Shown piece after piece: positions 7,392 to 17,511 of a stretch of DNA of 64,000 bases. Both the position numbers and the translations under genes were made by a program. The stretch comes from Hymenobacter aranciens. GTDB taxonomy: Bacteria > Bacteroidota > Bacteroidia > Cytophagales > Hymenobacteraceae. Position 1 is the stretch's first letter, and each line of letters opens with the position of its first letter. Location: the NCBI RefSeq assembly GCF_030580865.1, contig NZ_JAUQSY010000011.1, positions 1 to 64,000 of the forward strand, in the 5' to 3' direction. The notes under the pieces were generated by a model, which saw nothing but the letters and a program-made list of their open reading frames with translations, was not told the DNA's origin and did not search any database.

Positions 7392-8315
7392 TCAGGGCTG
7401 CACGCGCACAAGGCCTTCGGGGCGCAGCACCTGCTCGCCGTGCCAGCGGTAGCCCACCAGCTCGCCGCCCTTGGCCACGCTGTAGTCGAGGCACACGGAG
7501 TGGGGCGTGAGCAGGCGGGGCTCGTCGCGCAGCCAGTAGTGGCCGAAGAACACCGGCGTCTCGTCCTGGTAGTAGCTGGCGTCGGGCAGGGCGGCCACGT
7601 CTACCGGCTGGTCGAGCAGCGCTTCAATGGGCTCCAGGAAGTAGCTGTGGTAGTTGGCCGTAGCCGGGTCGAGCCACCAGGCGGTGCGCACGTTGGTGCG
7701 GCGGTGGCCGTCTTTATCCAGAAAGTGCAGGTCGTTGGGCAGGGCGGTTTCCTGGCCTTTCAGCGTTACTTCCAGGGCCTGGGCCTCGGGGCTGCCGCGG
7801 CGGCTGGAGGCCAGCAGGAATTCCGGGGTGAGCCGGTCGTCGGGCAGCCACGCGCGCAGCTGGGCAATGTAGCGGGCATCCCAGCAGGCGTGCACGGCCC
7901 GCAGCCCCGGCAGCTCCAGAAACAGCGGCAGCGTGCGAAACCAGGCCAGGTAGTCGAGCCACTCCTCATGGCGGCCCACGAACTCCTCAATCGTGCGCAC
8001 GTGCTGCATGATATGGTGCAGGTAGTGGGGCCGCAGGTAGCCGCCCTGCTCCCGGTCGCGCTTCCAGAAAGCCAGCGCGTTGTACTCGTGGTTGCCCATG
8101 ATGGCCAGAGCACTGCCGCCATCCACCATGCCGCGCACCACCTGCAGGGTTTCGCGAATGGCCGGGCCCCGGTCGATAAAGTCGCCCAGGAAAATGACCT
8201 GCCGCCCTTCCGCGTGCCGGTATACGCCCGCAGCATCGGGCGCGTAGCCAAGCTGGGCCAGTAGCTGCCGCAATTCGGCTGCATGACCATGAATGTCGCC
8301 GATGAGGTCGTACAT
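7392..8315 (-). CDS. Metallophosphoesterase (serine/threonine phosphatase-like)
   Basis: 307 residues of the calcineurin-like phosphoesterase fold. The metal-binding motifs are complete and in order: GDIHGH (residues 6-11), GDFIDRGP (about 48), GNHEYNA (about 76), and His residues further on (HACWDAR about 145, FFGHYW about 268). This arrangement is that of PPP-family phosphatases such as PrpE or diadenosine-tetraphosphatase-like enzymes; the substrate cannot be fixed. There is no signal peptide, so it is cytoplasmic. It shares direction with the M1 peptidase gene downstream. The 36 bp to the next upstream gene are an AT-rich imperfect palindrome. Confidence 0.9.
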   Translation of the reverse strand: MYDLIGDIHGHAAELRQLLAQLGYAPDAAGVYRHAEGRQVIFLGDFIDRGPAIRETLQVVRGMVDGGSALAIMGNHEYNALAFWKRDREQGGYLRPHYLHHIMQHVRTIEEFVGRHEEWLDYLAWFRTLPLFLELPGLRAVHACWDARYIAQLRAWLPDDRLTPEFLLASSRRGSPEAQALEVTLKGQETALPNDLHFLDKDGHRRTNVRTAWWLDPATANYHSYFLEPIEALLDQPVDVAALPDASYYQDETPVFFGHYWLRDEPRLLTPHSVCLDYSVAKGGELVGYRWHGEQVLRPEGLVRVQP

Positions 8316-8351
8316 TTTTTTAATTAATAATTATCAGTTAATAATTGTTAA

Positions 8352-9575
8352 TTATTTCAACCGCACCAGCGTCGCCCCATACCCAAACTTGCCCTTTTGC
8401 GCGTCCTCGAAGAACTTAATGTCCTTGTTCCGGCTCAGCTGGCGGTGAATTTCCTTGCGCAGCGTGCCATTGCCCAAACCGTGGATAAAGATGATTTCGT
8501 GCATGTTGGTGGCCAGGGCCCGGCTCAGCGCGTCCTCGAAGGCATCGAGCTGCAGGCGCAGGATGGCGGTGTTACTCAGCTCCTCGGTGTTGTTGGGGCG
8601 CAGGGCTTCCAGGTGCAGGTCGAACTCGTGGGGCGGGGCCACCACGGGCTTGGCGGGTGCCGGGGCCACGGCGGCCACTACGGCGGCGGGCTTGGCCGGG
8701 GCGTCGCCGGTCAGCTGGGCTTTCAGGGCCTGGATGTCAACCGTCGGCTCTGCTTTCAGGGTAGCTGCGGGCGCCTCCTCGGCCAGCTTTTCCGGGGCAA
8801 TGGCGGTGGCCGCCTTCTCGTCCAGCTGGTACAAGTAGGCATCCTTGCCAATGACGGGCGCCGGCTTCTTGCTCGAATAGAACGTGGTAGCTTTGAAAGC
8901 CTGCCGCTTGTTGAGCACCTCAAAGGCTGCATCGCCATTCAGCCTGAAGGGCAGCAACTGCACCACAGCGGCGGGCCAGGCTTCAAAATCCTTCAAATGC
9001 AAAAACGATAGCGCCTTGCTGCTGGCCTTGGCGGCCAGCTTGTCGGCAGCCAGGGCGCGGTAAGGGCGGCCCGCAGTTTCCTCACCGTAGGTGAAAAGCA
9101 CTTCGGCTTCCGTGTTGTTAATCAGCGTGACGGCCAGCAGCTCCGGCGATTGCGGCACCAGGGCCAGGAATACGCCTTTGGGCGCGGCCTGCGGCGTGGG
9201 GGTGGGCGTCGGTTTAGCTTTAGCTGCGCCGGGGCCGCTGGAGGCTACGGCGGCCAGGGCCTCGGCCAGCGAGGGCGTAGCGGCTTTAGCTGGTGCTGCC
9301 CCTTGGTTGGACGCTACCGGCGCGGGGCGCTTGGTATTGTCCTTTTTGCTGGGCGCGCGGCCCGGGTTTTGGTTGGCTTTGCCGGGGCGGTAGGCCGTGG
9401 GCACGGCCGTGAAACTCTGGCCTTCTTCCGCGGCAATAACTACTACTTCGCGCCGCAAGACGGGAATGGTAAAATCATTATCAATGGCAACTTCCACCAG
9501 CTCGTTGTCGAGCAGGCGGGTAACGATGCCTTGCTCGGTGCCGGTGAGCAGACGTACTCTATCTCCTACGTTCAT
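8352..9575 (-). CDS. DUF2027 / Smr-domain protein
   Basis: 407 residues. The N-terminus (MNVGDRVRLLTGTEQGIVTRL) is a Tudor/KOW-like beta barrel typical of DUF2027 proteins. The middle (about 90-150) is a low-complexity Ala/Pro/Lys linker, followed by a beta-rich domain at about 150-280. The C-terminal 80 residues are an Smr domain (FDLHLEAL near 330, IIFIHGLGNGTLRKEIHR near 370), found in MutS2 and in stand-alone nucleases acting on branched DNA or collided ribosomes. The Bacteroidota DUF2027-Smr proteins are not characterised to my knowledge. The start at 9575 opens the conserved N-terminus. A TACTTTTG box lies 78 bp upstream. Confidence 0.88.
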   Translation of the reverse strand: MNVGDRVRLLTGTEQGIVTRLLDNELVEVAIDNDFTIPVLRREVVVIAAEEGQSFTAVPTAYRPGKANQNPGRAPSKKDNTKRPAPVASNQGAAPAKAATPSLAEALAAVASSGPGAAKAKPTPTPTPQAAPKGVFLALVPQSPELLAVTLINNTEAEVLFTYGEETAGRPYRALAADKLAAKASSKALSFLHLKDFEAWPAAVVQLLPFRLNGDAAFEVLNKRQAFKATTFYSSKKPAPVIGKDAYLYQLDEKAATAIAPEKLAEEAPAATLKAEPTVDIQALKAQLTGDAPAKPAAVVAAVAPAPAKPVVAPPHEFDLHLEALRPNNTEELSNTAILRLQLDAFEDALSRALATNMHEIIFIHGLGNGTLRKEIHRQLSRNKDIKFFEDAQKGKFGYGATLVRLK

Positions 9576-9652
9576 GTAATCTAAGGTTTTGCAAACACTC
9601 AACCGGCTCAGACGAAAACGGCCGGGCGGAACTGGGTGGGGCTCGGATGGGT

Positions 9653-9660
9653 CAAAAGTA
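9653..9660 (-). promoter_or_regulatory. Putative -7 element for the DUF2027/Smr gene
   Basis: TACTTTTG on the minus strand matches TAnnTTTG in full, about 78 bp upstream of the ATG at 9575. No clear TTG is seen at the -33 position. Confidence 0.5.
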
Positions 9661-9726
9661 CGGCCTGGGGCCCGCCGATTGTTAAGCTACGATTAAAACA
9701 CGGCCAAGGACGCCAACGTTCGCAAC

Positions 9727-10389
9727 TTATTGGGCGTCCTTAAATGGGCGGGCCCGGGCTTCGGCGGTAGCCGCCGGCCCCAAGCGCTGGTACAGCCGCT
9801 GCCCCCAGCGGATGGATGGCAGTTCCAGCCAGTAGTAGGTGCCGTAAGCCAGACCCAGAAACAACCCGAAACTCGTACCCACGGCCAGCAGCAGCACCAG
9901 CCTATTGCTGCTGCCGAAGCAGAGAACCTTGAGTATGTCGCGCAAAAAAGGCTGGTGAAACAGCTAGATGCTGTAGCTGCATACGCCTACCAGCGCGGTG
10001 AAACGCAATAATTTCTCGCGGCGAAAAGCCGTGGCCTGCTCCAGCCGGTGCAAATACCAGTCGATGAGACAAACAAAGAACACAGCGAATGCAATGCGGT
10101 GCAACACCAGCAGCACGGTGGGGCGCGAGAGCGTGAGCAGCAGGTGGAAGGCCGCCAGCCGGTAGCCGCTGCCCGTAAAAAAGCGCTTCTGGTAGAAAAT
10201 CAGCTCGCCCAGATAAGCACCCAGCGCCCAGACTATCCAAAGATTGAGTGGCAAAAGCCACACCCATTGCATGGGTAGCTGGGTGATGAGCTGAGTGCTC
10301 ATCGTGAGCATGGCCAACAGCCCTACGGTCAGCGTGGCCCGGCCCATGCCCAGCCGCCGCCGGAGCAGCAGCAACGCCGGATAGAGCAC
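9727..10389 (-). pseudogene. Acyltransferase family 3 (OafA-like), 5'-truncated with an in-frame stop
   Basis: Residues read from 10389 give membrane helices of the acyltransferase-3 family, which O-acylate surface polysaccharides. The frame runs to a TAG at 9964-9966 and then continues in the same frame to 9727 with LFHQPFLRDILKVLCF and a last membrane helix. The family motif here is normally SYSxYLxHxP, and the sequence reads GVCSYSI-stop-LFHQPF, so the TAG replaces the conserved Tyr by a single base change. The N-terminal half, with the catalytic His region, is missing. Upstream (10390-10450) lies repeat-like sequence containing CTCTCCGAAAAAGGAGAG. This is a decayed remnant unless the TAG is read through. 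Confidence 0.8.
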
Positions 10390-10549
10390 AACATGCGCAG
10401 GCGGGGCGCCTCACGGGACCCCTTTGGGGCCAGCCCACTCTCCGAAAAAGGAGAGGGGGAGCCAGCTGGAAATTTTGTTGCCTAATTTGCCTGACGCAAC
10501 ACTAATGCACCTTTCGCCCGTTATTCGCCTTATCCCTCGCTGACCGTCA

Positions 10550-11191
10550 TCAATTTTTCGTTCCGCACTCGGCACAGAATTTCTGCCCTGGCTTCAGTGC
10601 CGCTCCGCAGCCGGTGCAAAACCGTTCCTGCGCTACCTGGGCCGTCGGGTTGGCCGTGCCACAGTTGGGACAGAACTTCTGGCCTGCGGCCAGCTTGGTC
10701 TGGCAATTAGGGCACTGTACCAGCGGGTCGCGGTTCAAGAAATCCAGGTCTTTGGTGTAGTCCTGCTCGCGGGTTTTGGTACGAATCTGCTCGCGGGCGG
10801 CTAGCGACTGCTGGGCGCGCAGTTCTTCCTGCTCATCGGGGGCGCAATCTTCGCACAAGCCGGCGTTGGCGTTCCAGCACACGTCGGGACACACCCAGTG
10901 CCCGCAGCGCGTGCATTGCTTAAAATGCTGTTTGCCTTCTACCACGGCCGACTCCAAAGCCGAGTCGTGCGCCTTACCGCCCACGGCCCGCTGAATATGG
11001 TACGCTGCACTCTCCGCCCCGCTCAGGCCACTGAAAAAACTGCCGGCCGCATTCAGCAAGCTGCCCGCAATACCGATAGCATTGGGCTGAAAGCGCGACA
11101 TGTAGCCGTTGCGGCACCGGTCGCAATGAAACTTAAACTGGAAGCCTTTATCCGTGGAAAGGTCGTCGTAGTTGGCAACGAATTGAATCAT
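10550..11191 (-). CDS. Zinc-ribbon protein
   Basis: 213 residues with no signal peptide or clear membrane segment. It starts MIQFVANYDDLSTDKGFQFKF, with a first CxxC pair in HCDRCRNGY, a small Gly/Ala-rich helix at about 40-60, then CTRCGHWVCPDVCWNANAGLCEDC (a treble-clef-like cluster at about 90-115), a charged helix, and two C-terminal zinc ribbons (CPNCQTK...FCPNCG and CTGCGAA...FCAECG). Proteins of this plan occur widely in bacteria without known function; a role in protein or nucleic acid binding is plausible. The start at 11191 is favoured because the upstream in-frame residues look non-coding. It is the last gene before the CRISPR array, separated from it by about 270 bp in which I see no gene. 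Confidence 0.75.
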   Translation of the reverse strand: MIQFVANYDDLSTDKGFQFKFHCDRCRNGYMSRFQPNAIGIAGSLLNAAGSFFSGLSGAESAAYHIQRAVGGKAHDSALESAVVEGKQHFKQCTRCGHWVCPDVCWNANAGLCEDCAPDEQEELRAQQSLAAREQIRTKTREQDYTKDLDFLNRDPLVQCPNCQTKLAAGQKFCPNCGTANPTAQVAQERFCTGCGAALKPGQKFCAECGTKN

Positions 11192-11460
11192 AGCGAAGAG
11201 AGAGCTGAAGTGCTGAGTTAGAACTGAAATACTAGTGAGTGGCACCGGTAGTAACCGGCCAGCCAGCAATGGCAGTTTAGTGCGATGTACGAACGCCTGC
11301 ACATTAATGATAAGCTCAAAGTAGGGCGGCCAAGCTAAATTTCTTGCTGTCGCCACCAAATCAGTAGTTTTTCTGAACATTTTGGGCATAGTCAATAAGG
11401 CTGGCAGTATGTGGGATACTCGCTCTCCAGAGCGGTTTCAGGATTGGTATACAGGCTGTG

Positions 11461-11497
11461 GCTAGTAGTGCGAACAGCAGTAGTTCGCACTACTAGC
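11461..11497 (-). terminator. Perfect hairpin at the distal end of the CRISPR array
   Basis: Two 15-bp arms (GCTAGTAGTGCGAAC at 11461-11475 and its complement at 11483-11497) around a 7-nt loop. It abuts the last repeat in the direction of array transcription, and its right arm replaces the first bases of that repeat. It could stop array transcription, although no T-run follows. The remainder of 11192-11460 holds nothing I recognise. Confidence 0.6.
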
Positions 11498-14400
11498 TCA
11501 ATTCCACCCAGTCCGATTGAAGTCGAAATCAACGCCGGCAAGGCCCCGAAGGACCGCAAATTTCAATTCCACCCAGTCCGATTGAAGTTCGTGCGCGCGA
11601 AGTAAGGGTCGATACCAGACCCCTATTTCAATTCCACCCAGTCCGATTGAAGTCGAGGCAGGTCACGGTGGGGGTGCACTCGTCGTCGCATTTCAATTCC
11701 ACCCAGTCCGATTGAAGTGGGCCGGCAGGTACGGCAGAATGTATGCGTTGGGGTCATTTCAATTCCACCCAGTCCGATTGAAGTGAGCGCTGGGAGCGGG
11801 ACAAGGCCAAGCGCACCTTTATTTCAATTCCACCCAGTCCGATTGAAGTGCGGTAGCAGTGGTTGCAAATGTGTTCGGGTGTCATATTTCAATTCCACCC
11901 AGTCCGATTGAAGTATAACCGATTTCGGCAGCAGGCTTGACCAATTCGCCATTTCAATTCCACCCAGTCCGATTGAAGTTAAATGACTTTGGCCCGTTCG
12001 TGAAGGCCGGTTCGTATTTCAATTCCACCCAGTCCGATTGAAGTCAGCAAGAAATCTGACTTCACGTCGATTCCTTTTTGATTTTAATTCCACCCAGTCC
12101 GATTGAAGTTTGGAACCCAGTAACCGGCTGCACCCGCGCCTCGGCATTTCAATTCCACCCAGTCCGATTGAAGTACGAGGGCACCGTTACGGGCGCAGGG
12201 CCCAATGCTAATTTCAATTCCACCCAGTCCGATTGAAGTCTGCGAGGGGTTGCGGCGCAGCTCCTTGTCCTCGTCATTTCAATTCCACCCAGTCCGATTG
12301 AAGTCCGCGTGGCTGGCTCCATACTGGCCGACCTACGACGTCATTTCAATCCCACCCAGTCCGGTTGAAGTTATCGACTTTGCGCAGCGTCTCGCCGGCC
12401 AAAATCATTTCAATTCCACCCAGTCCGATTGAAGTGCTCGGGCCCGGGCAGGCCGCCGTACTGCACCAACATTTCAATTCCACCCAGTCCGATTGAAGTA
12501 CCAAAAAGAAGAGGCCGTGGACCCATACTGCTTTGCATTTCAATTCCACCCAGTCCGATTGAAGTCGTCGGCTGGTTTACCACGCCCGGCGGCTCGGTGA
12601 TATTTCAATTCCACCCAGTCCGATTGAAGTCAAGCGTTTGCACCGGTTAAGCGCGTGCTCAATATCATTTCAATTCCACCCAGTCCGATTGAAGTCACGT
12701 TGGCCAGGTTCAGCCAGGTCACCGTGGGCAGATTTCAATTCCACCCAGTCCGATTGAAGTTAAGGCGCAGACTCACCGGGCAAGCATCCGTTTTATTATT
12801 TCAATTCCACCCAGTCCGATTGAAGTGCCGGCTTCAACCCGTTCACGGCTGCCAGCGTTGCCATTTCAATTCCACCCAGTCCGATTGAAGTTCTCAATCA
12901 GTAGCAGCGTCTCCGCTACCGTCTGCTATTTCAATTCCACCCAGTCCGATTGAAGTTTGAGCAAGCGGCAGGCTGGCCGTGACCTTCATCTTATTTCAAT
13001 TCCACCCAGTCCGATTGAAGTGATAGCACCAGCCACAGCGCCAACAGCAGCGCCCCAATTTCAATTCCACCCAGTCCGATTGAAGTGTGTCACCGGCAAA
13101 ACCCCCTCGGAGCTGAAGGAGTATTTCAATTCCACCCAGTCCGATTGAAGTGTGGACCCGATACTCTACCGCGAAGGATGGTATGCCATTTCAATTCCAC
13201 CCAGTCCGATTGAAGTGGTAGTCCGGTTTGACACCGGCGAGGCGGCACACGAATTTCAATTCCACCCAGTCCGATTGAAGTGCGTTGGGCTGGGGAGCCG
13301 TTCAGCCGCACGTCGTATTTCAATTCCACCCAGTCCGATTGAAGTTAACCATTGCTGGACGATTCGGTATCCTTGTTATACATTTCAATTCCACCCAGTC
13401 CGATTGAAGTTCGGATAGGGCCAACGAAGCGGCCACTTTCCAGCTATTTCAATTCCACCCAGTCCGATTGAAGTGATATTTACAAAATCCTTGTGGGAAC
13501 CCATGTGCATATTTCAATTCCACCCAGTCCGATTGAAGTGAGTGCGGGCAAGCTGGACGGGTCCGTTTTCAACAAATTTCAATTCCACCCAGTCCGATTG
13601 AAGTCGAACCCGTACGGCTGGCCCGGTCCGGCACTCTACCATTTCAATTCCACCCAGTCCGATTGAAGTCTGGGTGCTGAGTGTTTTTGTTGGTATCCAT
13701 TACTAATTTCAATTCCACCCAGTCCGATTGAAGTGCAAAAAGTCGGACGCTGGCCAGCCCATGCTCCCCAATTTCAATTCCACCCAGTCCGATTGAAGTC
13801 ACGGTGACTGAGTTAGGGCTGCTATTGCCACCGGTATTTCAATTCCACCCAGTCCGATTGAAGTTGGAGTGCTCCAGCAGGTCCAGTTCATACAAGGCCA
13901 ATTTCAATTCCACCCAGTCCGATTGAAGTTCCGGCTCACGGCTTGGGTACTGTGCCTCCCGAATCATTTCAATTCCACCCAGTCCGATTGAAGTCTTGGT
14001 GGGCCGTGAATTCAAACGCCTCTATGACAAATTTCAATTCCACCCAGTCCGATTGAAGTTCAGGTTCGCCAAGTTGGTGCCCCGGCGCTTGGCAAATTTC
14101 AATTCCACCCAGTCCGATTGAAGTCATATGGTCGTTGCGGGCAATGCTGGCTTGAGCGGTATTTCAATTCCACCCAGTCCGATTGAAGTCGGCGCTGGGC
14201 AGTCGCAGGCCAGCAGTTCAGCGCCATTTCAATTCCACCCAGTCCGATTGAAGTGCTGGTGATAGGCAGCGTGGTTTCCCCGCCAGCCAATTTCAATTCC
14301 ACCCAGTCCGATTGAAGTGCTCTAAGCTGCCCGAGGCCGAACAATTTCAGGATTATTTCAATTCCACCCAGTCCGATTGAAGTTTTATCCCCTACTGCGA

Positions 14401-16006
14401 CGCCTGAAATAGCCACGGTATTTCAATTCCACCCAGTCCGATTGAAGTTTTAATTTTGGCTCAAATAAAAATTCATACTTTTAATTTCAATTCCACCCAG
14501 TCCGATTGAAGTAATGAATGAACCAAACGGCTTGCTAATCAGAATGCCATTTCAATTCCACCCAGTCCGATTGAAGTGAACTTCGACCAAAAGCTAGGCC
14601 GCGACCAATACCAATTTCAATTCCACCCAGTCCGATTGAAGTGCGCAATGGCGAAGAGGCGGCCGTGCCGATTGCTCGATTTCAATTCCACCCAGTCCGA
14701 TTGAAGTTGATTAGAGAGTGACCAGAGCAGGCGCGGCCCCAGGATTTCAATTCCACCCAGTCCGATTGAAGTAACCCTACACCCCCGAATGATACACAGG
14801 GCTTCCTTATTTCAATTCCACCCAGTCCGATTGAAGTCAGTTAGCCGGCCGTAGCTGGCCGCCTCGTACCGGCATTTCAATTCCACCCAGTCCGATTGAA
14901 GTTAATCCGGTCCACGCCCGCATGTACCGCCGCCGCGCATTTCAATTCCACCCAGTCCGATTGAAGTTATGCGCTTCGGCTTCGTCGCTGGCCGCGTAAA
15001 CGTATTTCAATTCCACCCAGTCCGATTGAAGTCGCTAGGCTACATCGACCGGTACGAGGCAAACCAACATTTCAATTCCACCCAGTCCGATTGAAGTTGC
15101 GGCCCGTGAACCCTTCGGCGTTGGCCTACCAAAATTTCAATTCCACCCAGTCCGATTGAAGTTGCCTGCTGACATCGTAGTGTGGGCATTTTTCAAGCAT
15201 TTCAATTCCACCCAGTCCGATTGAAGTAATACTTCAACCGCCTGCAGAAGATGGCCGACGACTATTTCAATTCCACCCAGTCCGATTGAAGTGCGACAAC
15301 CAGCGCCGCTTCACCATCACCCGCAACCTATTTCAATTCCACCCAGTCCGATTGAAGTCTGCGGCATCGGGCTTGGGTTGTTCAGCTTTATTAAATTTCA
15401 ATTCCACCCAGTCCGATTGAAGTTCCATCGTCCCCAACTCCATGCTGGCCCCGGCCGCTATTTCAATTCCACCCAGTCCGATTGAAGTTGTCATCAACCC
15501 GCCAGCCTTTAAAGGTTTCGACTATTTCAATTCCACCCAGTCCGATTGAAGTCGCACACTGGGCAGTACCTTCTTCCGTCTTTGTACAATTTCAATTCCA
15601 CCCAGTCCGATTGAAGTACTCCCATCCCTCCACGCACAGGCGCACGTCATTCAATTTCAATTCCACCCAGTCCGATTGAAGTCTGGCTTTTCCAAGTGTT
15701 CGGGTCTTTTTTATGCTATTTCAATTCCACCCAGTCCGATTGAAGTTAAACCCGTACATCCCGCATTTCTACCTGTCCGGTAATTTCAATTCCACCCAGT
15801 CCGATTGAAGTGTTGTCGTTATCGTGTACGCTCTCTGGAAGTTTCGCATTTCAATTCCACCCAGTCCGATTGAAGTTCCCTCCGCCCCTGGTGTAGTGCC
15901 TGGCGGTATCGAATTTCAATTCCACCCAGTCCGATTGAAGTGCGCGTCAGCCAGGCAAACGGCCAGCTCCAGGGCCAATTTCAATTCCACCCAGTCCGAT
16001 TGAAGT
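11495..16006 (-). CRISPR. Type I CRISPR array, 70 repeats and 69 spacers
   Basis: I counted 70 copies of a 29-nt repeat at about 65-bp spacing, leaving spacers of mostly 35-37 nt. On the minus strand the repeat starts ACTTCAATCGGACTGG and ends GGAATTGAAAT; the terminal ATTGAAA(N) is the usual 8-nt 5' handle of type I-A/I-B crRNAs made by Cas6. The array is therefore read on the minus strand, downstream of cas2 and the leader. The distal repeat (11495-11523) is degenerate at its 3' end, as expected for the oldest repeat. Two internal repeats differ from the consensus: 12081-12109 (one change) and 12343-12371 (two changes). All other copies looked identical. Open reading frames across the array on both strands are artefacts of the repeat. 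Confidence 0.98.
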
Positions 16007-16212
16007 CCGTTCATTATACCTGTAAAAATAGCTGCCAGCGCTTCAGAATCGCACATTAGCAGCTACAAAAAAGAGTGGAAAAGTCGTCGGTCAGCAGTAG
16101 GAAGAAAAGGATGGGGAAGCGACGACTCAGATAAACAAGAGGTTGCCGAATAAATGAATGCTTTGACAACCGGCAGTAAGCAAAGTAAATTCCAGCGACG
16201 CCTGCTAATATC
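16007..16212 (-). promoter_or_regulatory. CRISPR leader
   Basis: 206 bp between the cas2 stop and the first repeat, holding no gene. It is richer in A and T than the flanks and contains TTACTTTG (close to the -7 consensus) near 16183. By position it carries the array promoter and the signals for spacer integration. A TATAAT-like string lies about 10 bp before the first repeat. Confidence 0.75.
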
Positions 16213-16476
16213 TTATAAAAAGTCGCCTAATTGACTGCGTTCCTGGCCCCAGACCTCCTTTTCCAACCATTGTTGACTACGGCTTTTGAATACTAGGACG
16301 CTGTCTTCTTTCAGGTCCAGGAATGACTCTGCCTTCAAAAATAACTCCTTCAGCTTCACCTCGGAGATTTCGCCCTCAAAAACCGAGTTCTGAATCCAGT
16401 TCAGGTAGCGGCGGCACAGCTTGAGCATCTTGCCTACGCGCTTTTCGCGAATGTCATAAACCAGTAACACGTACAT
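16213..16476 (-). CDS. cas2: CRISPR-associated endonuclease Cas2
   Basis: 87 residues, the standard length. It begins MYVLLVYDIREKRVGKM, with the first beta strand and the conserved Asp (VYDI) of the ferredoxin-like Cas2 fold, followed by the RRYLNWIQNSVFEGEI segment typical of the family. Cas2 dimers bridge two Cas1 dimers during spacer acquisition. It starts 1 bp after the cas1 stop and is the last gene before the leader. Confidence 0.96.
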   Translation of the reverse strand: MYVLLVYDIREKRVGKMLKLCRRYLNWIQNSVFEGEISEVKLKELFLKAESFLDLKEDSVLVFKSRSQQWLEKEVWGQERSQLGDFL

Positions 16477-16477
16477 A

Positions 16478-17488
16478 TTACCACCACGATTTAAAAGGTT
16501 GATACTCTTCGATGCTCATCAAGTGCTTGGTCAGCTTGTAGCATTCCAGCTTAATGAGGTGCTGGTAGGTGATAATGCGGTCAAGGCGACGGTGGCGAAA
16601 TGTTTCGCGCAGGCGCTGGGAAAAGATTTCAACGAATATTTTACGACCTGATTCTTTCAGCAGACAGCCGTCGAATTCGCGCACGAAATGATGCGCCTGA
16701 ATTTCTTTTTTGTTGAGTACGCGGAAGATGGTGCGGTCTACCAGCAGTGGCTTGAAGATTTCGGCCAGGTCGAGCGCCAGTGAGAAGCGGCGGTGGCCGG
16801 GCTCGTGCAGGAAGCTGATGGTTGGGTTGAGCTGGGTATGATAAATCTGTGACAGACAAGCGGCATAGCACAGCATGTTGCCAAAGCTCAGTAGGGCATT
16901 TAGCTCATTTTGGGGAGGCTGGGTGCTGCGGGTGCCAAAAGTGAAGCCCGGCACGTTCACCAATTGCTCGAAGCAGCGGTAGTACGTCTGCCGGATATTA
17001 CCCTCGAAGCCCATCAGCTCCGGGATGCTGGTGGCGTGGGGCAGGGCCGACACATACAGCTCAATCTGCGCAATCTCGTCGGCCACCTGGCGGCCACGGC
17101 TTTGGTAATAGCGCAGGTTTTTGAGCAGGTTGTGGGCCGAGCCTTCGACGAACTTGCGGGCCAGTATTTGACGCTTTTTACCGCTGGTGTAGTGACCGGT
17201 TTGGGCCACCTGCAGCTTACCCGCCAGCAGGTACTCCTTCGCCATGAAGGAGCCGGTGTAGTGCTCGTAGTAATCGAAGAAATGTACCGAAATGCCTTTC
17301 TTACCCAAGAAATTATAGAGCGCGCTGTTGGCATCGAGCGAGCCGAAGACGTAGAAGTCGCCTACATCTTCCACGGGCAGGAAACGCGTCTGGCCCTCAC
17401 CACCATCCTCGGTGTAGGCGGTGTATTTGAGGGTGTTGTTTTCCCGGCTCATGCGGCCGGGGTTGAACAGGTAGTAGGTTTTTTTCAT
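16478..17488 (-). CDS. cas1: CRISPR-associated integrase Cas1
   Basis: 336 residues, the type I-B-like size. The N-terminal beta domain (YYLFNPGRMSRENNTLKY) is followed by the helical catalytic domain, with the metal ligands visible as Glu in PPQNELNALLSFGN, His in FLHEPGHRRFSLALDLAE and the Asp/Glu that follow in DLAEIFKPLLVDR. It integrates protospacers at the leader-proximal repeat together with Cas2. The start at MKKTYYLFNPG is chosen over an in-frame extension that overlaps cas4 from position 17512 up. Confidence 0.97.
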   Translation of the reverse strand: MKKTYYLFNPGRMSRENNTLKYTAYTEDGGEGQTRFLPVEDVGDFYVFGSLDANSALYNFLGKKGISVHFFDYYEHYTGSFMAKEYLLAGKLQVAQTGHYTSGKKRQILARKFVEGSAHNLLKNLRYYQSRGRQVADEIAQIELYVSALPHATSIPELMGFEGNIRQTYYRCFEQLVNVPGFTFGTRSTQPPQNELNALLSFGNMLCYAACLSQIYHTQLNPTISFLHEPGHRRFSLALDLAEIFKPLLVDRTIFRVLNKKEIQAHHFVREFDGCLLKESGRKIFVEIFSQRLRETFRHRRLDRIITYQHLIKLECYKLTKHLMSIEEYQPFKSWW

Positions 17489-17511
17489 TGCAGGAAAAGA
17501 GGAGGGGGTGT

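Noticed and set aside
11411..15679. Many short frames with the recurring peptides ISIPPSPIEV, FQFHPVRLK or DWVELK
   Set aside because: They are translations of the CRISPR repeat in different frames.
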